Below, one piece after another: positions 34,486 through 46,030 of a stretch of DNA of 64,000 nt. The notes under the pieces are model-generated. The model was not told where the DNA came from. It worked only from the letters and a program-made list of their open reading frames with translations, and made no database searches. The position numbers and the translations under genes are program-made. Positions within the stretch are counted from its first letter, which is position 1; each line of letters opens with the position of its first letter. The stretch is from Carettochelys insculpta (Eukaryota; Chordata; Testudines; Carettochelyidae), in NCBI RefSeq assembly GCF_033958435.1, contig NC_134150.1, positions 34,033,501 to 34,097,500 of the forward strand, in the 5' to 3' direction.

Positions 34486-34986
34486 GGTTACATCTCTACC
34501 ATGAGTTTTCAGAAGGTGTTCTTCTGGAAGATGTCTGCTGAAAAAACTCCTTTCGAAAGAGCATGCCCCACACGCAAAAAGGTGGATCAAAAAATCAATC
34601 TGCTCTTTCCACAGAAAGCCTCCACAAAGCCCCAGGTCCTTTGAAAGAATGGGCCAGTGATCAGAAAATCCAGCACCATGAGGAAAGAACAAAATCAAAA
34701 GCCCTGTTCTACTCCCAGATCTTTTTCTGAAAGACTATTTCAGAAAAAAAGTGTGTGTAGATGCTTCACTATCCCTTCTTTCAAAAGAGCAGTCCTCACA
34801 GCACTGGATTTTTCAATCCCAGGCCCATTCTTTTGCAGAACAGGGGCTACGTGGATGCTCTTTTTTGAACGAGCACATCAATCTTTCAGTCTGTTTTTTT
34901 GTGTGTGGATGTGCTCGTTCAAAAGATCTGTAAGAAATTTTTCGGAAGACCATCTTCCAAAAGATTGCTGTAGTGTAGATGTGGCC
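34486..34986. mobile_element. Fold-back MITE with GTCTACAC-like ends
   Basis: The left end reads GGTTACATCTCTACC and the right end, read inward, GGCCACATCTACACTACAGC. Internally TTCGAAAGAGC-type words on the left mirror GCTCGTTCAAAAG-type words on the right. No matching target duplication could be seen (AAG versus ATA). No coding capacity. Confidence 0.6.
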
Positions 34987-35139
34987 ATATAGAAAAATGA
35001 AAAGAAAATTTTTCACAAGAAAAGCAACCTTCCCTGCTTAAGTGAAATGAAATGAAAATGATTGTGATCTTTATTATATTGGCACTGAATCCTGCGAAGC
35101 CGCATCCCATATTATTATGGAAATGTGTTATACGAGTAT

Positions 35140-35650
35140 GGATAACTCAATATGCCTTGACTGACTTAAACCATGGCACTCCGAGTGGAGCATACGTCAT
35201 CTACAAGTCTCTTCCACTTCACTCTATTTCAGGACAAAACTTCTAACTGACCCCAGGAGTACCCAAGTTGCTGTTCATCAAGCTCAGTAGATCTTCTTCA
35301 CATTTCCCGAGGGCTTCCTCTTCCGCATTTTCCTTGTGGGTTCCATTTGAGAGCTTGACAGACTATACTGAATGATTGTTTTCTGAGAGTGTGATCTAGT
35401 CACCCCCACTTTCTTCTCTTGATTTGAACATCAAATGATTCTTGTCCTGCTCTGAACCAAAGCTCCTCATTTGTGACCAAGTCTTGCCATCTGATGCAAA
35501 GAATGTACCTCAGGCATCTGTTTATTCATGTCTGTAGCTTTTGATTTGAGGACTTTTTAGTACACCAGGTCTTGCATCTATGCAAAAGCACACTCTTCAC
35601 ATTTGTATTAAAGATCCACAGTTCCCTCTTCACAGATATTATTTGTATTA
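35140..35650 (-). pseudogene. RTE-like reverse transcriptase relic, second copy
   Basis: The minus strand is collinear with the 3' half of the relic at 7477-8190: it encodes the stretch around NTNVKSVLLHRCKTW and then IKRRKWG-, LRKQS and a run to the element's 3' end near 35140. It contains several stops and one missing base, so it is dead. It extends further 3' than the first copy and so gives more of the family's 3' end. Confidence 0.65.
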
Positions 35651-36258
35651 TATTATATTTGTATTGTATTAATTATATCTTAAATATGCTCTGTGCAAAA
35701 TGGGGCAGGTAACTGATCATTTAAAAACATGTAATCCCCAGAAAATGTGTATTTTATTTGCATGCATGTCTCTTTTCTGTACATGAAGTTAGAAATATAA
35801 AGTGTAAACCTGTTGATGAATCTAGGTCTTCTAGTCAAAGCCATTAGTGGTACTTAAGAAACTCAATGGGCCTATGCTCAAAACAATGATCTGTAAATAG
35901 TTTTTCCTGTGAACCTAAACTATGGTTAGTCCTATAAAGACACAGGATCATGCCACCTGGTGCTGGAATCCATCTTGAATTTGGTGTTTTTCCACAGTGG
36001 TGGGAGAAGTGAACGCAGATTTCCCACCTTGCAGAAATTCCACTTAAGGTGTCAGAAGCAAACAATGATGGTCTGCAGCTAGCTTCACAGACTGCTCCCC
36101 AACACAAGAGGACACATGAGAAGACCTAGAAATAAAATAACTAACAAAGAGGGAGAAGCTGTTAGATCAAGGTCAGAAAGAAAAAGATCAACTCTGGCCC
36201 AGAAAATCTTTATCTGAAATAAACGTAGGCTGAGAAATTATTTGTAATAATTTCCCTT

Positions 36259-36662
36259 AGGCTGTATCTACACTACCACACTCCTTCGAAGGAAGGATGG
36301 TAATTAGGGTGGTGGGAGCTTACTAATGAAGTGCTGAGCTGCATACGCAGCACTTCATTAAGCAAATTTCCCCCCCGCGGCAGCTTTGAAGTTTTAAACT
36401 TTGAAGTACCAGCTCGTGTCTAGCCGCAGTTCACCCACCGGTACTTTGAAGTGCTGGGGCAACTCTGAAGTCCCTTTACTCCTCATAATTTTGAGCCGCG
36501 GCTAGACGTGAGCCGATACTTCGAAGTTTTAAAGTTCGAAGCTGGGAGGGGGGAAATTTGCTTAATGAAGCGCTGCGTATGCAGCACAGCACTTCATTGG
36601 TAAGCTCCCCACACCCTAATTACCATCCTTTTTTCAAAGGAGGGTGGTAGCGTAGACAAGCC
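36259..36662. mobile_element. Fold-back MITE, 404 bp
   Basis: It starts AGGCTGTATCTACACTACC; the right end read inward is GGCTTGTCTACGCTACC. The trinucleotide CTT lies on each side (36256-36258, 36663-36665). Inside, GCAGCACTTCATTAAGCAAA on the left mirrors TTTGCTTAATGAAGCGCTGC on the right. The loop holds copies of CTTTGAAGT. Non-coding. Confidence 0.7.
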
Positions 36663-36879
36663 CTTCGTGTATTAGGCTTAGTCAGCATGATTTGTTTTAG
36701 CTTAGTTACTTACTTTGATCTGTCTGTTATCACTCACAAAAACTTAAATCCTATGTTTTATACTTAATAAAAATCCCTTTTGTTTACTATCAAACCTAAT
36801 GTAAATGATTGTTCTGGGGTGGGGAATAAAGGGAAAGAAGGGAAGAAGGATTCTTTTGAAGATGGGTTTACTTTCAAAA

Positions 36880-37034
36880 GAGCAGCATCTACACTGGCTT
36901 TCTTCTTTTGAAAGAAGCTCCTTCGAAATTAGAATATGCAAATGCGTGGAATATGCAAATGTATGCCTCATTTGCATTTTATTTATCTCATTTGCATGCC
37001 TCTTTCGAAAGAGGAATGCAATTGTAGACACACT
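36880..37034. mobile_element. MITE fragment with GTCTACAC-like ends
   Basis: Left GAGCAGCATCTACACTGG and right TTGTAGACACACTC (inward GTGTGTCTACAATTGC) bracket an AT-rich core with ATATGCAAATG repeats and CTCATTTGCAT complements. A likely member of the same MITE set, boundaries uncertain. Confidence 0.45.
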
Positions 37035-37299
37035 CACTCTGTGAATGAGATGGCTACATAATTGGCAAAAACTTCTAAAGAAATATAGGTAGGGCATTAT
37101 GGTGCAACAAGAACTGAACCAATATGGGTACAGGCTAAGCAAAATACAAAAGATCACAAATTAAGATCTTAAATTTGAGAAACACCAGCTAGTTATAGAA
37201 CATTTAAATAATGACTTAAATTACCTAAATTACACTAACTATGGTGTGTGATATTTACTCTGCTGAAAAACAAAGCCCATTATAACCATCTTTTTTAGT

Positions 37300-37366
37300 C
37301 TTAGAGGGATAGCTGTGTTAGTCTGTAGCTTTAAAAACAACAGTCTTAGTCCCTAAGGTGCCACAT
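37300..37366 (-). mobile_element. Penelope-like 3' tail fragment
   Basis: GAGGGATAGCTGTGTTAGTC near 37303 is the complement of the GACTAACA-GGCTATC 3' end of the Penelope copies. It continues into CTTAGTCCCTAAGGTGCCAC, as the tail family does. Confidence 0.55.
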
Positions 37367-37370
37367 GTCT

Positions 37371-38078
37371 GTGTGTCATAATTTCTTATATAATGATGAA
37401 CATGCTGTAAGGCTATAGAGACATACTGCACTTTCTGGCAGGGACACATATGTTAGTACATCTCGTTGGCCAAGTCTGTTCAGGAGAGTCTTGGTAATGG
37501 AAAAAGAAGGTTGTTGTAAGTGAACACAGAAGTCCTTTGGCAGAGATGTGCATGCAAGAATTCACAGAGCCTTTTGGATTGTGCCTTAGCCTAATCAGTG
37601 ATGTCAACCTGTCAACTCCAATAGCATTTACAATTGTTCAGCTTGCTTCAGAAAGTAAATTAATGTATTTACACTGTGGTGGAGTCCTTGGGTCTCTCCA
37701 TCTGCCTCCTGCACCCAGTCACAGAAAGGTAGTTCTCCTATCTAAACTCTAAGATGAAATCCATACAAACTGGATATGCCAGGAATACTCTTGCCCAGAA
37801 AGCCCTGACTCCTTATCAAAAGGTCATCCTTATCAAAAGGTCATCTTTTTCTGACAGAAAGAAGATCCTTCCCACCACCACCACTTCCTTTGTTAATGTC
37901 TAGGGAAATATCTTAAATCTTTTCATGAATGTTTGGTCACAACCTACTTCTATTTGCCTAAAGAGACACTGTGGATCATATAACAGATGAATCATGCAAA
38001 AGGAGGAGTGTACTTATTCATGGGGAAAAATAATAATAAGTTGGCTATTGGCAGAAATAAAGAACCACAGCAGTCACC
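37371..38078. other. Unassigned DNA
   Basis: No gene or repeat could be recognised apart from a short direct duplication (CCTTATCAAAAGGTCATC twice at 37811-37846). Confidence 0.5.
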
Positions 38079-38413
38079 TGTGCTTTGGATTCTCAAACTT
38101 TAGCAACCCAAGGACCCCTATTTGATTTAAAAAATTTCATGGACCCCTGAGCTGCCCTCTAATTTTCCCTGTGGGTGCTCAACCTTCTGCTCATTCCCAG
38201 GCCCTGCCCCACTCCTTGCCCCAACCCTACCTCTTCCCATTTCCACTCCTCTTCCCTGCTTCTTTCTGCCCCCTCCCTTCAAAGCATGTCCTATTCTCAC
38301 TCCTCTCTCTCCTTTCCAGTGCCTTTGCATGCCTATTGGTGGCATGCAGGATTCACTGGAAGGGATAGTGAGAAGAGCAGAAGGGCCATTGGACCCCAGT
38401 TTGAGGACTGCTG
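38079..38413. mobile_element. hAT-like non-autonomous element
   Basis: The left part TTCTCAAACTTTAGCAACCC and AAGGACCCC and the right part GGACCCCAGTTTGAGGACTG are inverted relatives, as in hAT elements of the CTCAAAC type. The interior is C/T-rich. The open frames over it on both strands are unsupported. The left edge is not exact. Confidence 0.5.
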
Positions 38414-38416
38414 TTC

Positions 38417-41400
38417 CAGCAAATGAATGGGAGAAAGCAGAAGACTGTGAAGATGGTGTTGCCATGGGGACTTCAGTTTCCTTGACCATAGGGTTCTGGT
38501 CCAGGAAAAAAGGATTGCTAAACAGAGATGGGGTTCACCTATCAAGGAAGGCAAAAAGAATACTTGGGTACAGACAGCTAATCTAGTGAGGAGAGCTGTA
38601 AACTAGTTCTGAAGGGGGGGGCGGGTAGGAGACCAAAGCCCAAAGATTAGTCAAAATATGGAGATCTAGGAGAAGGATCAGACTAGCATTTTAGATGTTT
38701 GTAAACTAATGCAAGATGTATGGGAAATAAGCAGGACAATTCAAAATACTTGTAAATAAACACTGGTGGGATAATATGGATGACTGGAATACTGGTTATA
38801 GAAGGGTAAACTTGCTCAGAAAGGACAGGCAAGGACAGACGGAGGAGGTGTTGCCTGGTATATTAAAAATGTATATGCTTTCACTGAGGTTCAAGTGGAC
38901 ATAGGAGATAGATGTGTTGAACATTTCAGTGGTAAAAATAAAAGGGGTGAAAAACAAGGGTGATGTCATGGCAGGAGGGTGGGGGGTCTACTACTGACCA
39001 CCTAACCAGAAAGAAGAATTGGGTGAAGCTTTTTATTAGACACCTAATAAAATCATCCAAAGCACAAGACTTCGCTGAGATGGGGAATTCAACTATTGAG
39101 ACTTCATTTGGGGAAAAAAAAGAAAAACAGCAGGGCCCAGATTATACAACAGCTTCTTGGAATGTACTGGAGACATTTTTCTTTCTTTTTTTCTTTTTTT
39201 TTTTAAATTTTGGAAGGTGAGCAAAGCTCCTGAAAGGGTGTTCTAGATTTGAATTTTACAAATAGGGGGAACTGGTTGAGAATTTGAAAGTGGAAGGCAG
39301 CTTGGATGAAAGTGATCACGAAATGGCTTGGATGAAAGTGATCATGAAATGGTAGAGTTTGTGAGTCTAAAGAATAGTAGGTGAGAGAACAGCTAAATAA
39401 AGACAATTGATTTCAAGAAGGCAGATGTTACCAAACTTGGGGAGTTGGTAGGTAAGATCCCATAGAAAATAAAACTCATAGGGAAAATATTTCAGTAGAG
39501 TTGGCAGTTTTTCAAAGATTATTAAGGGCACAAAATTAAACTATCCTGCTGCATAGGAAAGATAGGAAGTATGGCAATAAACCATCCGAGCTTAACCAGG
39601 AGATCTTTAATGAGCTAAAAACCAAAACTAAGTACTACAAAAAGTGGAAACAAGGTCAAATTATAAAGGGTGAATACAAATAAATAATACAACTATTCTG
39701 GAAGAAAAACAGAAAGGTCAAGGCACATAAGGAAGTCAGAACAACTAAACACATAAAGACAGGCCTGTTCTCTCCTACAGACAACCTCCCAACCTTATGA
39801 GGATTCTCACTAGCAACCACAGGCCATACCACAATAATACTAATCCTGGAACTTTTCCTTACAACGAACCCCATTGCCAACTTTGTCCACATTATCTATT
39901 CTGGAGATACCGTCACTTGACCTAACTATGTTAATCACAGAATCACGGGCACATTCTCCTGTTCCTCAACTAACATCATATATGCCATCATGTGCCAACA
40001 ATGCCCACACACCATGTATATAGGACAGAATGCAAACACTCTTTGACAAAGAATGAATGGACACAAAACAGACATAAAAAAGTTCCAAACACACAAACCT
40101 GTCAGCCAGCACTCTAATGGAGTGGGCCAGTCTGTTAATGACCTGAAAGTCTATGTTTTACTGAAAAGGAACTTTAACAACCATCGACAGAGGGAATGCT
40201 CAGAACTTTCATTTATATTCAAATTTGACACATTAACACATGGCTTGAACTGGGACAGCAATTACCTGGCCCATAAGGACTTTTTTACATACTTTGTTTC
40301 ATCTAACTCTTAACCTCCCCACCCCACATCCCTTCCTGCCGCCCCTCTGCTCTTCTGCTTTGCCAACCTTGATAACAATGTTTCTGATCTGTCAACCTTG
40401 ATAACAATTTTTGGACCTCTGGGCTTTATATATTGAGTCTGTTCTGGTATGGCTATGATCCGAAGAAGGGGGTCTGCCCCAGGAAAGTTCATCACCTAAT
40501 AAATTATTTTGTTAGTCTCTAAAGTGCTACATGAGTGCTTTTTCTGTTTTGATACAATACAGACTAACACAGCTATCTCTCTGTCACTATAAAGACATAA
40601 AAAGTAACAAGAAAACATCCTGTAAATACTTTACAAGCAAGAGAAGACCAAGGACAGGGTAGGGGAAAAACTTGGTGAGGGGAAGAACAAGTATCAGAAA
40701 ACAGGGAAATGGCAGAGATGTCTAATGACTTCTTTGCTTCAGTTTTTACAAATAAATTTGGTGGTGATTAGACATCTAACATAGTCAAAGTCACTGTAAA
40801 AGAGGTAGGATGAGTGGTTAAAATAGGGAAAAAAAGTTAAAATTACTTAGACAAATTAGATGCCTTCAAGTCACGAAGACCCGATGCAGTGCTTGCTAAA
40901 ATACTGAGGAAGCTGACTGCAGCCATATCTGAGCCATTAGTGACTATCTTTGAAAAATCAAGGAAGACAGCAAAGATTCCAGGATACTTTAAAAGAACAT
41001 ACATAGTGCTTTCAAACAGGGAAATAAGGACAACCTGAGGAATTACAGATCAGTCAGCTTAACTTCAGTACCCAGAAAGATAATGGAGCAAATAATTGAA
41101 CAATCAATTTGCAAATATCTAGAAGATAATAAGGTGATAAGTAATAGTCAGCATCACTTTCTCAAGAAGAAATCATGCCAAAATAATCTGATAGCTTTGT
41201 TTACAGGGTAACAAGCCTTGTTGATTGGGGGAAAGTAGTAGATATGGTATATCTTGACTTTAGCAAGGGTTTTGATACTATTTCACATGATCTTCTCAAA
41301 CAAACTAGGGAAATACAACCAAGATGGAGCTTCTATACGATGTATGCATAACTGGTTGGAGAATAGTTATCAATGGTTTACAGTCATGCTGAAAGAGCAT

Positions 41401-42075
41401 ATCAAGTAGGTCCTGCAGAGATTAGTTCTGTGTCCACTTCTGTTCAAAATCTGCATCAATGATTTAGACAATGGTAGAGAAAGTACACATAAAATTTGAG
41501 AATTACACCAAGTTGGGAGGGGTTGCAAGTACTTTGAAGGATAGCATTTTATTTCAAAATTACCTGAACAAACCAGAGAAATGGTCTGAGGTAATTAGGA
41601 TGAAATTCAATAAGGACAAATGCAAAGTACTTAACTTACAAAGGTTCAGAGAAGAGCAACAAAAATGATTAAAGAACACAAGACCTGTGAATGAACATTG
41701 CAAAAATGGGTTTGTTTAGTCTGGAAAAGAGAAGACTGAAAGGGGACATGATTACCGTTTTCAAGTACATAAAAGGAGGAGGGACAAAAGTTGTTCTTCT
41801 TAACCTCTGAGGATAGGTCACGAAGCAACGGGCTTACATTGCAGCAAGGGATGTTTATGTTCAACATTAGGAAAAACTTCCTGTCAGGATGGGTAAGCAC
41901 TACATCCTATTGCTAAGGAAGATTGTAGACTGTCCATCACTGGAGATTTTGAAGAGCATGTTAGGCAAATACCTTTCAGGGACGGTCTAGATTTAAAAAA
42001 CTCCAGTCCATCCATGAGCACAGGGGACTGGTCTAGATAACCTCTCAAGGTCCCTTGCAGTTCCATGATAAAACT
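38417..42075 (+). mobile_element. CR1-type LINE, long decayed copy
   Basis: The order of recognisable parts is: a DGVHLSRKAKRILG-like end of the endonuclease-side ORF at about 38530, endonuclease-proximal sequence, then RT motifs from about 41035. These include NYRSVSLTSVPRKIMEQIIE, then ISNSQHHFLKKKSCQNNLIA and YLDFSKGFDTISHDLL. The 3' part reads [20 protein letters not shown] and ends GACCTCT-like 'AGATAACCTCTCAAGGTCCC' near 42035. Stops and shifts are everywhere. A Penelope element at 39762-40588 interrupts it. Confidence 0.75.
39762..40588 (+). mobile_element. Penelope-like retroelement, 5'-truncated, inside CR1
   Basis: It is flanked by ATAAAGACA (39753-39761 and 40589-40597). The plus strand encodes a C-terminal RT remnant and then a GIY-YIG endonuclease: CSSTNIIYAIMCQQCP, MYIGQNANTL, RMNGHKTDIKKFQTH, then FIFKFDTLTHGLN. 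The Cys pairs before Y-IG are a feature of Penelope endonucleases. A TGA interrupts after NANTL. The 3' tail has CCGAAGA, a stem GGGG/CCCC and GAAA (40460-40486), an altered hammerhead-like core, then GACTAACACAGCTATCTCTC. It inserted after the CR1 was in place. Confidence 0.8.
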
Positions 42076-42416
42076 GGAATGTAAAATTAGAACATGCTAG
42101 TTTTCCAATATAAGGAAAGCAGTAAAAGAACAATTGCTTTGGGACTGCTTGTTTGGCACTGTAGTACCTTGGACAGCCACTTCATTCCAGGCCATTTAAA
42201 AGGAAAAGGGCAGCAAGCATCTGTGTCAAACCCTTTTTGTGTCTAAGCAGCTGAAACTGGACCATATCACAATGTTGGTCTTAACATATCACAATGTTGG
42301 TCTTTGTGAAGTGAAGATTAACCATCGAAGAAAGTTTATATGTAAGGAGATTTCCTACATAAACAGCCTAGGCCTGAGCTGGTTGGAGATTGACTACGCA
42401 AGATTAAAAAGGCCTA
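42076..42416. other. Unassigned DNA
   Basis: Between the CR1 3' end and an LTR-like segment. It has a short direct duplication (ACATATCACAATGTTGGTCT-like, twice near 42265-42305). No gene seen. Confidence 0.5.
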
Positions 42417-43000
42417 TGTGATGGGCTGGACTAAGTCCTGAGGCCCCCACTGCTGGAGGCTTTGTGGTCCTGACAAGCCTTGCCCACCAATACAGAGGTG
42501 CTCAGGAGCTGATTACCGTAACTGTTTGGAAAGCAGCCAATCAGAGTCCATCAAGCTAGTATAGTGAGAGCTGCTGGAACAGAGCAAGTTCAGTTCTTTG
42601 CTGGAGCTGGAGGAAAGCAGATGGTGCTCTCAGCTGGCCACTGCCACACCAACTGGATAGGCCCTGAGGAAAGGGTCAAGAAGATTCTAGGGCCATGGGG
42701 AGGTGGTCCAGGGAATTATAGCAGCAACTTAGTTATTTAAATGGACAATGCAGATAATTGCCATCTACAGGGTTCCAGGACTAGAGGGACCTGAAGTAGG
42801 GGGGGACCCAGGTCTCCCCAAACCTCATTAGCTAATGTGGGGAGTGGGTTGGACAGGGAGGCATCCCCAGGTGTGTGTGGTGAATACTGCCTCCAGGAAA
42901 GGAGCCCTGGGACAGAGCTCTCTTCCAAAGCTAAGACAGAAAGAGACAGAGACACAGAGGGTCCCTGCTGGATTTGAACCCCAGAAGTTGTTTGTGTTGC
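42417..43000 (+). mobile_element. LTR-retroelement fragment
   Basis: It begins TGTGATGGGCTGG, like the solo LTR at 15933 (TGTGATGGAG). It later carries CAGGACTAGAGGGACC and GGGGGGACCCAGGTCTCCCC, wording shared with a turtle LTR element such as 50872-52143. No protein domain is readable. Probably an LTR plus leader of an old endogenous element. Confidence 0.4.
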
Positions 43001-43049
43001 TTTTAGCTCACATACAGATTGTGTGTGACTCAGACTGAGAGCTGAGTAA

Positions 43050-43102
43050 GCACACACACACACACAGAGCGAAACATAGTGTATCACACACACACACACT
43101 CA
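43050..43102. repeat. (CA)n microsatellite, two arrays
   Basis: Arrays ACACACACACACACACA near 43051 and near 43087, separated by GAGCGAAACATAGTGTAT. Confidence 0.85.
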
Positions 43103-43362
43103 TCCAGGGCTGCTCCTGATAGGTGAGTGTGACTCTATTACAGCCAGTATATACATATGTCAGGTGTGTCTTTTCCTTAATATTTATATAAGAAGTGTAA
43201 AACCAGTGACTTGGAGATTCATATTGGGAGCAGGAATTAAAGTTAGAAATGAGTGATGTTTGAGAGAATTTTTGATCATTGTCATTAGAATGAGTCATCT
43301 CATATAGTCTTATTTTCAGAAAAGCTCAATAGTTGTGTGTCTCTCCAAACTTCAAACACCTA

Positions 43363-43569
43363 TGAGCAGATGGGAATAAGGGGACTTCGAAGTAGCCGGG
43401 GTCCTTTCGAAAAGGAGCCCCATCTGGACGAGCCGCATCAATTTCAAAGTGCCGCGGCCACCCGCATGCTAATGAGGTGCTGAATATGTATTTCAGCGTT
43501 TCATTAGTAAACTTCGAAATGGACATTTGCATGGCCATTTCGAAGTTTTTGGCTAGTGTAGATGTAGCC
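43363..43569. mobile_element. Half of a palindromic MITE
   Basis: It is collinear with the right arm of the MITE at 29125-29560, from the centre (GATGGGAATAAGGGGACTTC) to the terminus (GTGTAGATGTAGCC). It starts almost exactly at the dyad of the full element. The left arm is absent; the flank on that side is unrelated. Non-coding. Confidence 0.75.
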
Positions 43570-44637
43570 CTGGGGAGTTGTGCCATAAACTTCAGTGGGG
43601 CCAGGATTCCATCCCAGGTACATTATTTTCAGGGGTTGTGAAGGAACTGCAGCTTCCCTTGATTTTAGGTCTGGTTTTCCTGCATATATTTCCAGGCAAG
43701 CAGGGTAATAGATGAATAAATGTACCACTGCTTCTAAAAAACCATAAATCATCTTGGAAATACACAGCACCTGAAATTGCATGGAAAAGGGAGATTTATT
43801 CTCCTACTTTGCTGTTTGCCTGTGCAAGCTTTATTTTTCCATCTGGATGGTCCAAAACCTACAGTAAATTTTCTTTACCTGAACTCTTTGTTCGAAGGCC
43901 CTGTGTTCACTGCAGTGTTAGCTCAGGGTATAACTCAGGTGTTGCCCCTCTCCTGACTCCCCTGTTCTCCCCTTCCACACAAAATCTCTAGCTCAAATTA
44001 CCTGGTGCTTTACACTAAAACTAGCTGGCCCATCGAGATTGACAGGTTGAAGCTCAAGCTCTGCTGATGACTGAGCTACCAATACAGTGAAGTCACAGCT
44101 ACTCAGTATGGCTAACACAATCACTCTGCACAGGCTGGATGTTCTGCAACAGAGCTTCGTCCCTCACTAGGGCTGACAACTTTCTCAGCAAACAAAACTG
44201 AACACTTTTGCTATGCCTCTTCTCCGAACCCCATCCCCTGCACATGCTCAGTCCTTCTGTCACACATTCTTTCTCCCTGGCTCATTCTCACCAGACTAGG
44301 GAAGGTACCTTTCCAACTGGGTGCTCGGTTCAAAACTGGATAACAGGACACTCTACTTTGTAGGCTAACTTGAGCAGAGTTAACTTTAGAGTAGATTACT
44401 TAAACTGCTACTGAAGTGAGGACAGATTCTCAGTTGTTTGTGTGGGCATGCAGACCGTGTTGTCACATCTTTACCATTTGATAGTAATTAGCATCATTTC
44501 ACATTCCAGGTACGTGCTAATGTCAGCACAAGAACATCTGTAAAACTTTTAATGGCAACTGCTGAATCTGTTATTCGTGGGCACAAGGGAGTGTGAGAAA
44601 GAGAATCTGAATCCCAGCCTCTCCAAATGTCAGGAAT
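43570..44637. other. Unassigned DNA with a possible MITE end
   Basis: No gene is seen. The stretch 44168-44360 starts TAGGGCTGACAACTTTCT, resembling the small MITE ends at 1387, and could be another old element. The remainder is unremarkable. Confidence 0.4.
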
Positions 44638-45310
44638 TGTAGGGGTTAATCGCAGAATTTTGTCTGCAACAGTTTAGGGGTGTTTTGGCAACACACTCCC
44701 CCATAACTGAAAAGCCAAGGACATGCCTTAGGAAAAGCCAGCACTCCAGATAAGCAGTGGTGTTACTATAGCAAAACATACATAGATAAGGATAAAGAGA
44801 AGGGAACAAAAACATTGTGATCTAGTGCAATCAGATGTAACAAACACACATAAGCAAAATAAGGAACAGAATAACTAGTGGTAGGTCAATAACTAGCAAA
44901 CAAGGAAATACCTTAAATGGTAATGAGTCACCTAACAGAACTGCATAGCAAGGCAGGAAAAAATGGTATATAAGGCAAAACAGAAAGTATGGCAATTTGG
45001 ACTTCACTGATGGGCCATGGCTCTGGTGCCTCGGAAGACTACAGAACTGCCACTTGTCCACAGCTGATTGGGGTCCCCAGGTGCTGAAGTAACATAAGAC
45101 CTGCTTTCCTGGTATGCTTTTTAATTAAGGCATTTTGTTAAAACTTGTCAGGGAATAAGTGTGTTTGACAGACACCTGTGCAGCGTGTTTTGTACTCAGA
45201 GAACCCAGTGTCGAACCTAAATTACTCTTGCCTGCAATAGGGGTATTTGCATGAAGAAAAAATCTCCAAAGACACTGTTTTGATTTTTGGTGTCCAACAA
45301 TCTGAGATTT
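44638..45310 (+). mobile_element. Endogenous retrovirus 5' LTR and primer-binding region (old copy)
   Basis: A TG start at 44638, a TATA-like TATATAAGG at 44967-44975, an AATAA-type signal near 45152, and then TGGTGTCCAAC at 45288-45298, placed and spelled like a retroviral tRNA primer-binding site. It is followed by CTGATCTGGGAGGAGAAACC, like a leader. No gag, pol or env reading frame follows, so only LTR and leader survive. The 3' LTR border is approximate (about 45274). Confidence 0.45.
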
Positions 45311-45848
45311 TTGTCTTTCACCCTGATCTGGGAGGAGAAACCTTTCCAAACTCTTGAAAATTTTCAGAGGATAGGAAAACTGTTTCCTGTGGCTATAGTT
45401 TCTAGGAGTCTACATGAGACACATACAATACCATCATCCTCAGAAAAGGTTGCAATAGTTTGTAGTTGGTGACTAGGTCTATCGAAGTCAATGGAGGAAC
45501 ACAGATTTATACCAGCTGAGGATCTGGCTCATTCACAAATTCAATGTCACTTGTATTACATACATTAAAGGTTAATGACTCCTAATGCAATTATTCTTCT
45601 GAACCACAGGTAAAGACTTAAATAAACTGGCAAATATTAACTCTGGTTTCATTCGATAAGCTGTTTTTCACCTTGTTCACTTAGTATAGGCTTTCTTTTG
45701 GAACTTTGATAAGACAGCTTCAGACAAAAAAAATTATAAGGCACATGATCAATGCCAGTAGTTATTTAATATTCTCAGTTACCTGCAGTAGTTGAATATG
45801 CAATTAATTCAGTACACTTGAGGTGTATGGGGGGTTATTTTCAATGAG
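45311..45848. other. Unassigned DNA
   Basis: No gene and no repeat recognised, apart from a CGAAGTCAATGG motif near 45484. Confidence 0.5.
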
Positions 45849-45856
45849 CCTTAACC

Positions 45857-46022
45857 CAGTGTTCCTTCTAACTTTTCCCATTCATGAGAAAAATAAATTT
45901 TGTTATGTGTACCAAGGCATGGGATGTGTACCACCAATAGCAACACATGCTGCCCACAGCTGGGCAGCACCTGAAACTCTCCTGGGAGGCCAGCCAGAGC
46001 GCTCAATTTACAGGGAACGCTG
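45857..46022. mobile_element. hAT-type MITE with perfect 8-bp duplication
   Basis: The ends are CAGTGTTCCTTCTAAC and TTTACAGGGAACGCTG, inverted relatives of the hAT kind. The octamer CCTTAACC is repeated exactly on both sides (45849-45856, 46023-46030). It is 166 bp long with no coding capacity. A second, more decayed copy is at 30958-31173. Confidence 0.85.
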
Positions 46023-46030
46023 CCTTAACC

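Noticed and set aside
38127..38489. 120-residue minus-strand open frame with Gly/Arg-rich stretch
   Set aside because: It lies on the C/T-rich interior of a hAT-like element; low complexity explains it.
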